This document shows positions 30,229 to 39,523 of a stretch of 64,000 nucleotides of DNA, in pieces. The translations under genes and the position numbers were made by a program. Below the pieces are notes generated by a model. It made no database searches, was not told the origin of the DNA, and saw only the letters and a program-made list of their open reading frames with translations. The stretch covers positions 241,724 through 305,723 of the forward strand of contig JADLCY010000006.1 of the NCBI GenBank assembly GCA_020846935.1, read 5' to 3'. The stretch is from Gemmatimonadaceae bacterium (lineage in GTDB: Bacteria > Gemmatimonadota > Gemmatimonadetes > Gemmatimonadales > Gemmatimonadaceae). How positions within the stretch are numbered: the first letter of the stretch is position 1; every line of letters starts with the position of its first letter.

Positions 30229-31049
30229 GTCTCGCCCCCCTCCGACGCCTCCTTCCGGTCGCCCTCCTGGCCACCGGGGCCTGCTTCGCCACTCGCAGCG
30301 ATGTGCGGATCCTGCAGGGGGACATCCTGACCCTGCGCCAGGAGGCCGCCCGTGCGGATTCCGCACGGGCACGACAGATCGCCCAGGTCGTGACCGCGCT
30401 CGGTATCGTGGGGGATTCACTCAGTAACACCGGTGTTCGCCTGGCGAGCTACCAGGGTGAGAATCGGGGGCAGTTCCGCGCGATCGGCGAGCAGGTGCTC
30501 CAGCTGCAGGAGCTGGTTGGCCAGAGCCAGTCGGTGCTCAACCGACTTCGTGCCGAGAACGAGGCGCGGCTTCAGGCCCAGCTCGCCACGCCGGTCGCCC
30601 CGGTGGTGACTCCGCCGGACTCCACACAGCCGCAGCCGCCGCCGACAACGACTCCGGTTCCGCCCGCGGCGAATCCCGGCCCCAACCAGCTGTTTCAGGA
30701 TGGCCTGGCGCAGGCGCGCCGCGGATCCTACGGCACGGCTCAGGCGGCTTTTGAGGAACTGCTGCGATTGTATCCCTCGTCCGATGTCGCGCCCGACGCG
30801 CAGTACTACCTTGGCGAGGCGTACGAATATGACGGGAAGTCGGACCGGGCCGACTCGGCGTTCACGGCGTTGGTGAGCCAGTTCCCCAGGGCGCTCAAGG
30901 CACCGACGGCGCTGTACAAGCTGGGGCTTTCGCAGGCGCGGCGCGGGCGCCGTGCGGAGGCGCGCGCCACGATGGATCGGGTGGTGCGGGAGTACCCGCG
31001 CACCGACGCGTCGGAACTGGCCGCCGAGTGGCTGCGGACGAATCGCTGA
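30225..31049 (+). CDS. cpoB: Tol-Pal associated TPR lipoprotein CpoB/YbgF-like
   Basis: A 274-residue protein with a lipoprotein signal (RRLLPVALLATGAC). The N-terminal half is coiled coil (residues 30-115: DILTLRQEAARADSARARQIAQVV, GEQVLQLQELVGQSQSVLNRLRAENEARLQ). A Pro/Gln/Thr linker follows, then TPRs typical of YbgF: NQLFQDGLAQARRGSYGTAQAAFEELLRLYPSSDVAPDAQYYLGEAYEYDGK, and PTALYKLGLSQARRGRRAEARATMDRVVREYPRTDASELA. CpoB coordinates Tol function with peptidoglycan synthesis in proteobacteria. Here it carries a lipobox, unlike E. coli CpoB. Confidence 0.88.
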   Translation: MSLAPLRRLLPVALLATGACFATRSDVRILQGDILTLRQEAARADSARARQIAQVVTALGIVGDSLSNTGVRLASYQGENRGQFRAIGEQVLQLQELVGQSQSVLNRLRAENEARLQAQLATPVAPVVTPPDSTQPQPPPTTTPVPPAANPGPNQLFQDGLAQARRGSYGTAQAAFEELLRLYPSSDVAPDAQYYLGEAYEYDGKSDRADSAFTALVSQFPRALKAPTALYKLGLSQARRGRRAEARATMDRVVREYPRTDASELAAEWLRTNR

Positions 31050-31072
31050 ATCAGCGGGGACGAGACCAGCAG

Positions 31073-31864
31073 ATGGCCAACCCTCCCGGCACACAGGCGG
31101 AGATGCCGTTCCTCGAGCACCTCGAGGAACTGCGATGGCGCATCCTGTGGTCGTTGCTCGCGCTGATTGTCGGCGTCGCCGTGTCGTTCACGGTGCTGCT
31201 CAAGTACGACGCGATCCTCCTGCTGGTCCGACCGATCCAGCCCTTCCTGCCTGACGGGAAGCTCATCACGACGCATCCCGCCGGGGCGTTCCGCATCGTG
31301 ATGAGCGCGGCGTTTGCGCTTGGATTCGTGTTCGCATCGCCCGTGGTGATCTACCAGTTCTGGGCCTTTCTCTCGCCGGCGCTCTATCGGCACGAAAAGA
31401 AGGTGATCATCCCGGTTCTCATCTTCGGGGCCCTGCTTTTCATCGGTGGAGTGTCGCTGGCGTATTTCGCGCTGATTCCACTGACGCTCAAGTTCCTGCT
31501 CAACGTGCAGTCGGCCGCGATCACGCCGATGATTTCGGTGACCGAGTACTTCGATTTCGCGATCACGTTCTCGCTCATCATGGGTGCGGTGTTCGAGTTG
31601 CCGATCGCCGTGCTTGCGCTGACGGCGCTCGGCATCGTGACGCCGCAGTTCCTCAATCGGTATCGGCGCCACGCGCTGGTGATCTGCCTGGTGGCGTCGG
31701 CGTTCATTACGCCTGGGCAGGACCCGGTCTCGCTCGCGGCGGTGGCGCTGCCGCTGATCGGGCTCTACGAGGTGAGCGTGGTCTGTTCATACGTGGTGTA
31801 CCGACGCCGGCAACGGCGCGAAGCACAGCGAGCCGCCGAGGACGCGCGCGGGGCCGCGGCGTGA
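31073..31864 (+). CDS. tatC: Twin-arginine translocase subunit TatC
   Basis: A 263-residue, six-helix membrane protein, the Tat receptor for folded preproteins. MPFLEHLEELRWRILWSLLALIVG is the conserved cytoplasmic N-terminus. FVFASPVVIYQFWAFLSPALYRHEKK and the loop Glu region are typical. Later helices: VIIPVLIFGALLFIGGVSLAYFAL, FDFAITFSLIMGAVFELPIAVL, and a C-terminal SAFITPGQDPVSLAAVALPLIGLYEVSV. The start at ATG 31073 is preferred over 31028, which would overlap cpoB. Its tatA partner is about 14 kb away at 46163. Confidence 0.96.
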   Translation: MANPPGTQAEMPFLEHLEELRWRILWSLLALIVGVAVSFTVLLKYDAILLLVRPIQPFLPDGKLITTHPAGAFRIVMSAAFALGFVFASPVVIYQFWAFLSPALYRHEKKVIIPVLIFGALLFIGGVSLAYFALIPLTLKFLLNVQSAAITPMISVTEYFDFAITFSLIMGAVFELPIAVLALTALGIVTPQFLNRYRRHALVICLVASAFITPGQDPVSLAAVALPLIGLYEVSVVCSYVVYRRRQRREAQRAAEDARGAAA

Positions 31865-34800
31865 TTCGCTGGTTGGGGACGGTCTTGGTCGTCCTCCTGG
31901 CGGCCGGGTGGGGCGACCGCGCCGACGCGCAGGACACGCTGCGGACGCGCGCCGACTCGATCGCGAAGGCTCGCGCCGATTCGATCGCGAAGGCCCGCAC
32001 GGACTCGCTGGCGAAGGCTCGCGTCGACTCGATCGCCAGGGCCCGCGGCGATTCCATTGCCCGTCCGATGACAGACACGGCGCGCGCGGTGCTTCCGGTG
32101 GCCGGCCTCACGCCCGACACGGTCAGGAAGAATCCGATGCTCACTCGCGCCGACACGTTGCGCGCGCAGGCGGATTCGATCCGCGAGTCGCAGATGCGCG
32201 GACTCGACCTCGTGAAGAAAAAGGTTGAGGTGGCGTGGGCGCCCGAAGACTCGGTGATGATCGAACTGCTCAGCCGAGAGGGCTACACGGTCACCAAGTA
32301 CCAGGGCACCTCGGTCCGGTTCAAGGCCACGGAACACGAGATGTTTCTCGTCGGAAAGCGCGCCGCGGTGCTGCGCGATTCGTCGCTGCTGGTAGGCGAC
32401 ACGATCACGTTCAACGATTCCACCAAGCTGATTCGCGCGGCGGGGGACACCGTCACGTTGCGCGATCCTTCGCAGGGACCGGACGACGTGGTGGCGCTGG
32501 GATCCATCCGCTACGACATGCCCAACCGACGCGGCGTCGTGCGCGACGTGACGACCGCCGTCGAGAGTGGCCAGCGGTGGATCGTGCACGGAGATCTCGC
32601 CGCGTTCAAGGGCGACACCTCGAGCGCCGGCCGTGCGGCGTTCTACGCGAAGGACGGGTGGCTCACGAGCTGCGAGGAGACGGAGCCGCACTATCACTTC
32701 GTGGCAAAGGAGATGAAGCTGATCTCCCGCAACATCATGATCGTTCGGCCGGCGATCCTCTACATCGCCGACATCCCGGTCGCGTGGCTGCCGTTCGTCT
32801 TCAATGACATGCGGCCCGGCCGTCGCAGCGGACTGCTGCCACCGCAGATCGGGTTCAATCAGGTGTTCCGCAACTCGCTCCGCTCGCGGGAGATCTCCAA
32901 CATCGGCTACTACTTTGCCATCAGCGACTATCTGAGCACGACACTGTCGATGGACTGGCAGAGCAGCGCGCGGACGACGAGCAACACCCCGGGCTACCTG
33001 CGGGTCAACAGCATCACCGACTACAAATGGAAGGACCGGTTCATCGACGGTCGCGTTGGCGTGTCGATGCACTACCTTCGCGACGGCGTCACCAACCGAT
33101 CGTATTCGCTCGACCATCGTCAGAAGTTCTCCGAGCGCACCAACCTTTCGGCAAACTTCAACTACACCTCCAACACACAGGTCCTGCGGCAGACGACCTT
33201 CAACCCGCAACTCGCGCTGCAGACGATCGACTCGCGGATGAACTTTTCGACGGGGCGCGGGCCATTCTCCCTCAGCCTCGGTGCGTCGCAGAAGCAGTAT
33301 CCGGGTCGCGACCAGCTCGATCGCGGCTTCCCCACGCTCTCGGTCACCTCCAGGCCCATCGAAGTGGGAGAGTGGCTCACCTGGACGCCGAGTTTCTCGC
33401 TCACCAACGCCCAGAGCTTCGACCTGGATCAGCCCGGGGATTTCAGGTATCGCTACGTCACCGCGCCCGGCGGGGGCCTCGACTCGGTGCAGATCAAGAA
33501 GGACACGCGCAACAGCGCGATCTCGTTCGATACTCCCATCGAGATCTTCGGCTTCAACTGGCGCAACGCCTTCCGCGTGACCGACGTCGCCAACGAGTTT
33601 CCCGAACGGCGCACGCTCTACACCGATCCAAGGGACACGACCACGCGCGAGGAGCGGGTGTTCGCGCGAACGTTCCGCACCGGCTTCGATTGGGAGACGT
33701 CGTTCAACCTGCCGACGTTTTCGCAAGGCAAGTTCAACATTGCGCCCACGATGTCGATCCAGAAGGTCGACGGCCGCTCGCCGCTCATCGTGCGCACGGA
33801 ACGCACCGGCGGAAAGTTTGTCGCGCAGGGGCTGCGGCCGAGCTTCGGAATCAGCATGGGTCCAAAGCTCTATGGGTTCTTCGGCGGCTTTGGTCCCGTC
33901 GAACGGATCCGGCACGCCATCGAGCCGAGCATCTCGTATTCGTACACGCCGCGCGGGAACGTGAGCGACGAGTTCCTGTCCGCCAATGGTGACCTCGCGT
34001 TCGGATTCCTCGGAAACCTGCCGCAGAATGTTGTGAGCCTTGGCCTGGCGACCTCGTTCGAGGCAAAGCTCAGGCCGCAGGCGCTGCCACCGCGTTCGCT
34101 CCCCGCGTTGCCCGACAGTCTCGCGGACTCCACCGGAGCGGACAGCCTGCGCGCTGGCGCGCGGCCCGCGGCTCCGGAGGAGGGCCGCAAGGTGAAGGTG
34201 CTTTCGCTCAACTTCACGACCCTGTCATACGACTTCGTGCGGGCGAAGGAGTCCAAGGGAGGCACCGGCCTCACCAATCGCAACTTCGACATCTCCGCGA
34301 GGTCGGATCTCCTTCCCGGCTTCGACTTCGGCATCAACTACTCGCTGTTCCAGGGCGACCCGATCTCCGATACCGCGGTCTTCAAGCCCTACCGCGAAGG
34401 CGTGCGCGCTTCGATGTCGCTGGATGCGAACTCGCCGCTCATCCGCGGACTGGGACGACTGCTCGGCATCCGCATGGCCGATAGCGCCTCGCGAGCGCGC
34501 GCGCAGCGGCCTGGGGGCAACCCGGCACAACCGGCGATCAATCGCGCGTCGGGAAACCCCGGCGGGAACCGCGACTTCGTGGCCGGCCGCCCGATCGTTG
34601 GCAGTTCGCTCACCTCGACCATGCAGGTGCCGCAAGGGCAGGGCTGGCGGCTGAATGTCTCGTACACCGGCACCAGGCAGCGCCCTCCCGTCGGTGACAA
34701 CGTCAAGGAGTTCGATCCCGTCACGCTCTGCGAACCGTATCGCGGCGACATCTTCCAGTACGACGCCTGCGTCCGGAACTACGCGACCGGCGGGGCGCCC

Positions 34801-35148
34801 ATCAGCGGTCTCCCGGCGAACGAGACCACGCGCGGCGGCACCCTGTTCCGCGTTCCGCCACAGGGCAATATCAATGGCTCGATGTCCTTCCACGCCACCG
34901 AGAAGTGGGCGGCGCAGTGGCAGACGTCGTACGACGTGCGCACGCGGGAGTTCGCGCAGCACGTCGTGTCCCTCCAGCGGGCGATGCATGATTGGGACGC
35001 GATCTTCGCGTTCACGCGGTCCACGAACGGCAACTTCTCGTTCAACTTCTTCATCGCCTTGCGCGCCCAGCCGGACATCAAGTTCGACTATCGGCGTCCC
35101 TCGTACCCGCGTGGCTATACGGGCCGCGGCGCGGGGGCGCAGCGGTAG
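31861..35148 (+). CDS. lptD: LptD/OstA-like outer membrane protein
   Basis: A 1095-residue outer membrane protein with a signal peptide (MIRWLGTVLVVLLAAGWGDRA). After a short repeat region (see 31948-32067) comes an OstA-like beta-jellyroll domain, about residues 135-300, with VGDTITFNDSTKLIRAAGDTVTL and FYAKDGWLTSCEETEPHYHFVAKEMKLI. IADIPVAWLPFVFNDMRPGRRSGLLPPQIG marks the plug-barrel junction of the LptD family, and the remaining 750 residues alternate like beta-barrel strands. LptD inserts lipopolysaccharide in the outer leaflet. It is longer than E. coli LptD (784). GTG start, four-base overlap with tatC. Assignment to the family is good; LPS as substrate is inferred. Confidence 0.85.
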   Translation: MIRWLGTVLVVLLAAGWGDRADAQDTLRTRADSIAKARADSIAKARTDSLAKARVDSIARARGDSIARPMTDTARAVLPVAGLTPDTVRKNPMLTRADTLRAQADSIRESQMRGLDLVKKKVEVAWAPEDSVMIELLSREGYTVTKYQGTSVRFKATEHEMFLVGKRAAVLRDSSLLVGDTITFNDSTKLIRAAGDTVTLRDPSQGPDDVVALGSIRYDMPNRRGVVRDVTTAVESGQRWIVHGDLAAFKGDTSSAGRAAFYAKDGWLTSCEETEPHYHFVAKEMKLISRNIMIVRPAILYIADIPVAWLPFVFNDMRPGRRSGLLPPQIGFNQVFRNSLRSREISNIGYYFAISDYLSTTLSMDWQSSARTTSNTPGYLRVNSITDYKWKDRFIDGRVGVSMHYLRDGVTNRSYSLDHRQKFSERTNLSANFNYTSNTQVLRQTTFNPQLALQTIDSRMNFSTGRGPFSLSLGASQKQYPGRDQLDRGFPTLSVTSRPIEVGEWLTWTPSFSLTNAQSFDLDQPGDFRYRYVTAPGGGLDSVQIKKDTRNSAISFDTPIEIFGFNWRNAFRVTDVANEFPERRTLYTDPRDTTTREERVFARTFRTGFDWETSFNLPTFSQGKFNIAPTMSIQKVDGRSPLIVRTERTGGKFVAQGLRPSFGISMGPKLYGFFGGFGPVERIRHAIEPSISYSYTPRGNVSDEFLSANGDLAFGFLGNLPQNVVSLGLATSFEAKLRPQALPPRSLPALPDSLADSTGADSLRAGARPAAPEEGRKVKVLSLNFTTLSYDFVRAKESKGGTGLTNRNFDISARSDLLPGFDFGINYSLFQGDPISDTAVFKPYREGVRASMSLDANSPLIRGLGRLLGIRMADSASRARAQRPGGNPAQPAINRASGNPGGNRDFVAGRPIVGSSLTSTMQVPQGQGWRLNVSYTGTRQRPPVGDNVKEFDPVTLCEPYRGDIFQYDACVRNYATGGAPISGLPANETTRGGTLFRVPPQGNINGSMSFHATEKWAAQWQTSYDVRTREFAQHVVSLQRAMHDWDAIFAFTRSTNGNFSFNFFIALRAQPDIKFDYRRPSYPRGYTGRGAGAQR
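31948..32067 (+). repeat. Five 24-bp tandem repeats in the lptD 5' region
   Basis: Five in-frame 24-base units encode the octapeptide R-x-D-S-(I/L)-A-(K/R)-(A/P), directly after the signal peptide. The first two units are almost identical in DNA; the later ones have drifted. The repeat probably forms a charged helical stalk in the periplasm. Confidence 0.85.
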
Positions 35149-35258
35149 CGCGCGGGGACGCCAGGTGGATCAGCGTCGCCCGCGACGTTCCTGACAGCGA
35201 CCAGGTTCGCCGCGAGCTGACCCGCGAGCGCGGGGACCGTATCGGGCGCTCGCGGCGC

Positions 35259-35264
35259 TATCTT
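35259..35264 (+). promoter_or_regulatory. -10 element of a probably leaderless hutH transcript
   Basis: TATCTT, preceded by GGCGC, lies exactly seven bases before the hutH ATG at 35272. The mRNA would begin near the A of ATG. No Shine-Dalgarno is visible. The spacing equals that at uvrB. Confidence 0.42.
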
Positions 35265-35271
35265 GTTCGCC

Positions 35272-36831
35272 ATGACTTCCCAGATCGTGATCGACGGCGA
35301 GTCCCTGGACCTCAGGGACGTCGTGGCGGTGGCGCGCGAGCGTGCCAGCGTTGGCCTCCATGACTCGGCGCGCGAGCGCCTCGCCAGGGTTCGCCGCATC
35401 GTCGACGACATCGTGGCGCGCAACGAGCCCGTCTACGGCGTGAACACCGGCTTCGGGAAACTCTCCGACATCGCCATCCCACCGGGTCGCCTGGCCGAAC
35501 TCCAGACCAACCTCGTGCGAAGCCACGCGGCCGGAGTCGGGGCGCCGTTGCCCGAGGACGAAGCCCGCGCCGTCATGCTCCTGCGCGCCAACGTGCTCGC
35601 CAAGGGGCGCTCGGGTATCCGGCCCGAGGTGGTCGACCTGCTGCTCGCGCTCCTCAACGCGGGGCTGTATCCGCCGATCCCGGAGCAGGGGAGCGTGGGC
35701 GCGAGCGGCGATCTGGCGCCGCTGGCCCACCTCGCGCTCGCCCTCCTGGGCGAAGGCATGCTCCTCCGAGACGGCGAGGCGCCCCAGTCCGCGAAGGCGC
35801 TGCTGGCCGCGGCTGGCCTGGCGTCGGTGGAACTCGGTCCAAAGGAAGGGCTCGCGCTGATCAACGGAACGCAGGCGCACACGGGAATCGCCGCGCTCGC
35901 GCTGTGGGATGCCCGAGGGCTGTGGGCGACCTCCCACGTGAGCGGTGCGGCGACCCTCGAGGCGCTCCTGGGGACGCCCGTGGCATTCGACGCGCGCATC
36001 CACGAGGTCCGGGGTCAGCCGGGCCAGATGTGGTCGGCAACGCTGTTCCGGTCCCTGACGGCGGAGAGTGCGATTCGGGAGTCGCACCGCATCAACGACC
36101 CACGCGTGCAGGACGCCTACGCCTTGCGGTGCATGCCGCAGGTGATGGGACCCGTGCACGACGCTCTCGAGTTTGCGGAAGGGGTCGTCGCGCGCGAACT
36201 GAACGCCGCGACCGACAATCCCCTGGTGTTTGACGACGGTGTGATGCTGAGCGGCGGCAACTTTCATGGTCAGGCCGTGGGAATGGCGTGCGACTTCGTC
36301 GCCATTGCGCTCACGAACCTCGGGACCATGGCCGAGCGTCGCATCGATCGACTGGTGAACCCCGATCTCAATCAGGGACTTCCGCCCTTCCTCGCTCGCG
36401 ATGCCGGTGTGCACTCGGGGTATATGATTGCGCAGGTGACCGCGGCGGCGCTGGCCTCGGAGTGCAAGGTGTTGTCGCATCCGGCGTCCGTCGACTCGAT
36501 TCCGACCGATGGCGGCAAGGAAGACTACGTGCCGATGGCAATGTCGGCGGCGGTGAAGCTGCGCCGCATCGTCCACAACGTGCGGCACATCCTGGCCATC
36601 GAGCTGTTGTGCGCCATTCAGGGGCTCGAGTTCCGCCGTCCGTTGACATCGAGCGCTCCCGTCGAGCGTGCGTATGCCCTGCTGCGCGGCGCGGTGCCCA
36701 GCATGGATCGCGACCGCGTGGTCTCGACCGACATCGCGGCCGTGGCCACGCAGATCGCGCGCGGGGCCTACGAGCACATCGTCTGGGACCTCCGCGACAC
36801 CTCCACCCTTTCCGCTGCCACGTCCCTATGA
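35272..36831 (+). CDS. hutH: Histidine ammonia-lyase
   Basis: HutH (519 residues) removes ammonia from histidine to give urocanate. The MIO cofactor forms from Ala-Ser-Gly in [17 protein letters not shown] (about residue 145). [12 protein letters not shown] near residue 55 carries the catalytic Tyr, and [20 protein letters not shown] is conserved. [12 protein letters not shown] is also characteristic. A TTG three codons upstream is an alternative start. It is the first gene of a four-gene operon in which each junction is a four-base overlap. Confidence 0.98.
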   Translation: MTSQIVIDGESLDLRDVVAVARERASVGLHDSARERLARVRRIVDDIVARNEPVYGVNTGFGKLSDIAIPPGRLAELQTNLVRSHAAGVGAPLPEDEARAVMLLRANVLAKGRSGIRPEVVDLLLALLNAGLYPPIPEQGSVGASGDLAPLAHLALALLGEGMLLRDGEAPQSAKALLAAAGLASVELGPKEGLALINGTQAHTGIAALALWDARGLWATSHVSGAATLEALLGTPVAFDARIHEVRGQPGQMWSATLFRSLTAESAIRESHRINDPRVQDAYALRCMPQVMGPVHDALEFAEGVVARELNAATDNPLVFDDGVMLSGGNFHGQAVGMACDFVAIALTNLGTMAERRIDRLVNPDLNQGLPPFLARDAGVHSGYMIAQVTAAALASECKVLSHPASVDSIPTDGGKEDYVPMAMSAAVKLRRIVHNVRHILAIELLCAIQGLEFRRPLTSSAPVERAYALLRGAVPSMDRDRVVSTDIAAVATQIARGAYEHIVWDLRDTSTLSAATSL

Positions 36832-38516
36832 CTTCGGTTCAGGAACCCGTGACCCGCGTCGTGCGCGCGCCCCGCGGCGCCGCGTTGAGCTGCCGAGGGT
36901 GGCAGCAGGAAGCGGCGCTCCGGATGCTGATGAACAACCTCGACCCCGAGGTGGCCGAGCGACCCGAAGACCTCGTGGTCTACGGTGGCACGGGCAAGGC
37001 CGCGCGGTCATGGGAGGCCTACGACGCCATCGTGGCGTCGCTGCGCGCCCTGGCTGACGACGAGACGCTCATCGTGCAGAGCGGCAAGCCGGTGGCCGTA
37101 CTGCGCACGCACCGTTCCGCGCCGCGCGTCCTCATTGCCAACAGCAACCTCGTTGGGCGCTGGGCCACGTGGGACGTCTTCCGTGATCTCGAACGGAAGG
37201 GGCTCACGATGTACGGCCAGATGACCGCGGGCTCGTGGATCTACATCGGTTCGCAGGGGATCGTGCAGGGCACGTATGAGACCTTTGGTGAAGTGGCGCG
37301 ACAGCACTTTGGCGGGTCGCTCGCCGGGCGCACGGTGGTCACCGCCGGCCTTGGCGGAATGGGCGGTGCACAGCCCCTGGCCGCGACGATGTGCGGCGCC
37401 GCATTCCTTGGCATCGATGTCGATGAGTCGCGTATCGACAAGCGACTCGCAACGCGCTACCTCGACCGCAAGACCCGCACGCTCGACGAAGCGCTGGCCT
37501 GGGTGAAGGACGCCGCGGCCCGAGGACAGGCGTTGAGCGTCGGCCTCGTGGGCAACGCCGCCGAGGTGCTCCCCGAACTCGTCAGGCGTGGCGTGGTTCC
37601 TGATGTGCTGACCGACCAGACCAGCGCTCACGATACACTGAACGGGTACGTGCCGGCGGGCCTCGACCTGGGCGCGGCCGCCGCGCTGCGCGCGGCCGAT
37701 CCCGACGCCTACGTGCGGCGCAGCGTCGCGTCCATCGTGACCCACGTGCGGGCGATGCTCGACCTGCAGCAGCGCGGCGCGATCACGTTCGACTACGGCA
37801 ACAACCTGCGTACCGTGGCGTTCGACGCCGGACTCGAAAATGCGTTCGCCTTTCCGGGGTTTGTGCCCGCCTACGTGCGGCCGCTCTTCTGTGAGGGGAA
37901 GGGCCCGTTTCGATGGGTGGCGCTGAGCGGCGATCCGGCTGACATCGCCCGGACCGATGCGCTGGCCCTCGAGCTGTTTCCGAACGACGACCATCTGCGA
38001 CGCTGGATCACGCTCGCGCGCGAGCGCATCGCATTCCAGGGCCTGCCGGCCCGTATTTGCTGGCTTGGCCAGGGTCAACGCGCCCGATTCGGCGTCGCCA
38101 TGAACGACCTGGTGGCCTCCGGTGAGATCTCGGCGCCCATCGCGATCGGGCGCGACCACCTCGATACCGGTAGCGTGGCCTCGCCGTTCCGTGAGACCGA
38201 GGCGATGAAGGATGGCAGCGACGCCATCGCGGACTGGGCGATCCTGAACGCGCTGGTGAACGTGGCCAGCGGCGCGTCCTGGGTGTCGTTCCACCACGGG
38301 GGCGGGGTTGGCATCGGGAACTCGTTGCACGCCGGTCAGGTGATTGTCGCCGATGGTACGCCCGAGATGCGTACGCGGCTCGAGCGCGTGCTGACCAACG
38401 ACCCGGGGATGGGCGTGGCGCGGCACGCCGATGCAGGCTACGACGTGGCGCGTGACACCGCGCGACGGGAGGGACTGCGACTCCCGATGCTGGAGGGCGG
38501 CGGGCGGGCAGGATGA
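36828..38516 (+). CDS. hutU: Urocanate hydratase
   Basis: HutU (562 residues) hydrates urocanate to imidazolone propionate with tightly bound NAD. N-terminal [44 protein letters not shown] matches the family. The NAD site [33 protein letters not shown] lies near residue 178. [36 protein letters not shown] (with the active Cys) and [18 protein letters not shown] are conserved. It overlaps hutH (ATGA) and the radical SAM gene (ATGA). Confidence 0.98.
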   Translation: MTSVQEPVTRVVRAPRGAALSCRGWQQEAALRMLMNNLDPEVAERPEDLVVYGGTGKAARSWEAYDAIVASLRALADDETLIVQSGKPVAVLRTHRSAPRVLIANSNLVGRWATWDVFRDLERKGLTMYGQMTAGSWIYIGSQGIVQGTYETFGEVARQHFGGSLAGRTVVTAGLGGMGGAQPLAATMCGAAFLGIDVDESRIDKRLATRYLDRKTRTLDEALAWVKDAAARGQALSVGLVGNAAEVLPELVRRGVVPDVLTDQTSAHDTLNGYVPAGLDLGAAAALRAADPDAYVRRSVASIVTHVRAMLDLQQRGAITFDYGNNLRTVAFDAGLENAFAFPGFVPAYVRPLFCEGKGPFRWVALSGDPADIARTDALALELFPNDDHLRRWITLARERIAFQGLPARICWLGQGQRARFGVAMNDLVASGEISAPIAIGRDHLDTGSVASPFRETEAMKDGSDAIADWAILNALVNVASGASWVSFHHGGGVGIGNSLHAGQVIVADGTPEMRTRLERVLTNDPGMGVARHADAGYDVARDTARREGLRLPMLEGGGRAG

Positions 38517-39523
38517 TCTCCTCGCACTTCAAACCCTGGCACATTCCGATCTTCCTCGCGAAGTACGCGTGGCTCACGGTGCGCCGCCGGCCGTTGCTCG
38601 TGCACTTCGAAGTCACCATGCGGTGCAACGCGCGCTGCGGGTTCTGCGACTATTGGCAGACGCCGGCTACGGAGCGCGACAACGAGTTGCAAAGCTTCGC
38701 CGACGCGGCGCGCGCGTTTTCGCCGATGATGATCACGTTCACCGGCGGTGAACCGCTGCTGCGTCGTGATCTCGAGGCGCTCGTGCGTGGAGTCCGTGAC
38801 GCGTCCCGCTGGAGCTACATCGCCCTCATCACGCACGGCGGGATGCTCACGCTCGCACGCGCGCAGTCCCTCTGGGCGGCGGGCATCGACCAGTTCAACA
38901 TCTCCCTGGACTATCTCGACGGCCGGCACGACGTGGCCCGCGGCATTCCCGGACTCACCGATCGGATCATGAGGACGGTCTCCGCCATGCGTGGGGCGGG
39001 GATCGACGGCATCCGGTTCAACACGGTCATCCGCAACGACAACCTCGACCAGCTGATTCCGATCGTCGAACGTGCGGCCGCGCTGGGTGTTGGCGTGAAC
39101 TTCTCGCTCTACACCGATTTCAAGAACGGGAATCGCGACTACCTCATCCAGGAAGGACCCGTGGAGGCCACCGATCGTGCGGTGCAGGCCCTCATGGCCT
39201 TCAAGCGAAAACACCGGGGCGTGATCACCAATTCCGACTACTACCTGTCGACGATTCCACGGTACCTTCGCGGGACGCTCGCCGGTCCGTGTGATTCGGG
39301 CACGAAGACGATCCACATCTCGCCCGCCGGTCTCGTCAAGCGGTGCCCCGACTTTCCGCTCGACGGGCATTGGCGGGACTACAAGGGATATGCGCCGATC
39401 GACTGCAGCGCCTGCTACTACGCGTGCCGCGGGGAGGCACAGGCGCCGCTCGAACCCTCCCGCGTGCTCGACATCCTGGCGCCGGGCCGCCGCACCCCCG
39501 CCACGCTCGGAGTCCCATCGTGA
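38513..39523 (+). CDS. Radical SAM protein embedded in the hut operon
   Basis: A 336-residue radical SAM enzyme. The [4Fe-4S] motif is CNARCGFC near residue 41, within [29 protein letters not shown] is the SAM-binding GGEP motif. The TIM-barrel core continues with [18 protein letters not shown] and [38 protein letters not shown]. The C-terminus has a partial SPASM-like Cys set: [38 protein letters not shown]. Overlaps of four bases on both sides show it is translated with hutU and hutI. The reaction is unknown; it resembles general MoaA/PqqE-type radical SAM proteins. It is not a standard part of histidine degradation. Confidence 0.93.
   Translation: MISSHFKPWHIPIFLAKYAWLTVRRRPLLVHFEVTMRCNARCGFCDYWQTPATERDNELQSFADAARAFSPMMITFTGGEPLLRRDLEALVRGVRDASRWSYIALITHGGMLTLARAQSLWAAGIDQFNISLDYLDGRHDVARGIPGLTDRIMRTVSAMRGAGIDGIRFNTVIRNDNLDQLIPIVERAAALGVGVNFSLYTDFKNGNRDYLIQEGPVEATDRAVQALMAFKRKHRGVITNSDYYLSTIPRYLRGTLAGPCDSGTKTIHISPAGLVKRCPDFPLDGHWRDYKGYAPIDCSACYYACRGEAQAPLEPSRVLDILAPGRRTPATLGVPS

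Noticed and set aside
31948..32067. Tandem repeats considered as a CRISPR array
   Set aside because: Units are contiguous, in frame and coding, with no spacers.
31765..33915. A long minus-strand frame opposite tatC-lptD
   Set aside because: Composition of a shadow frame; overlaps two well-supported genes.
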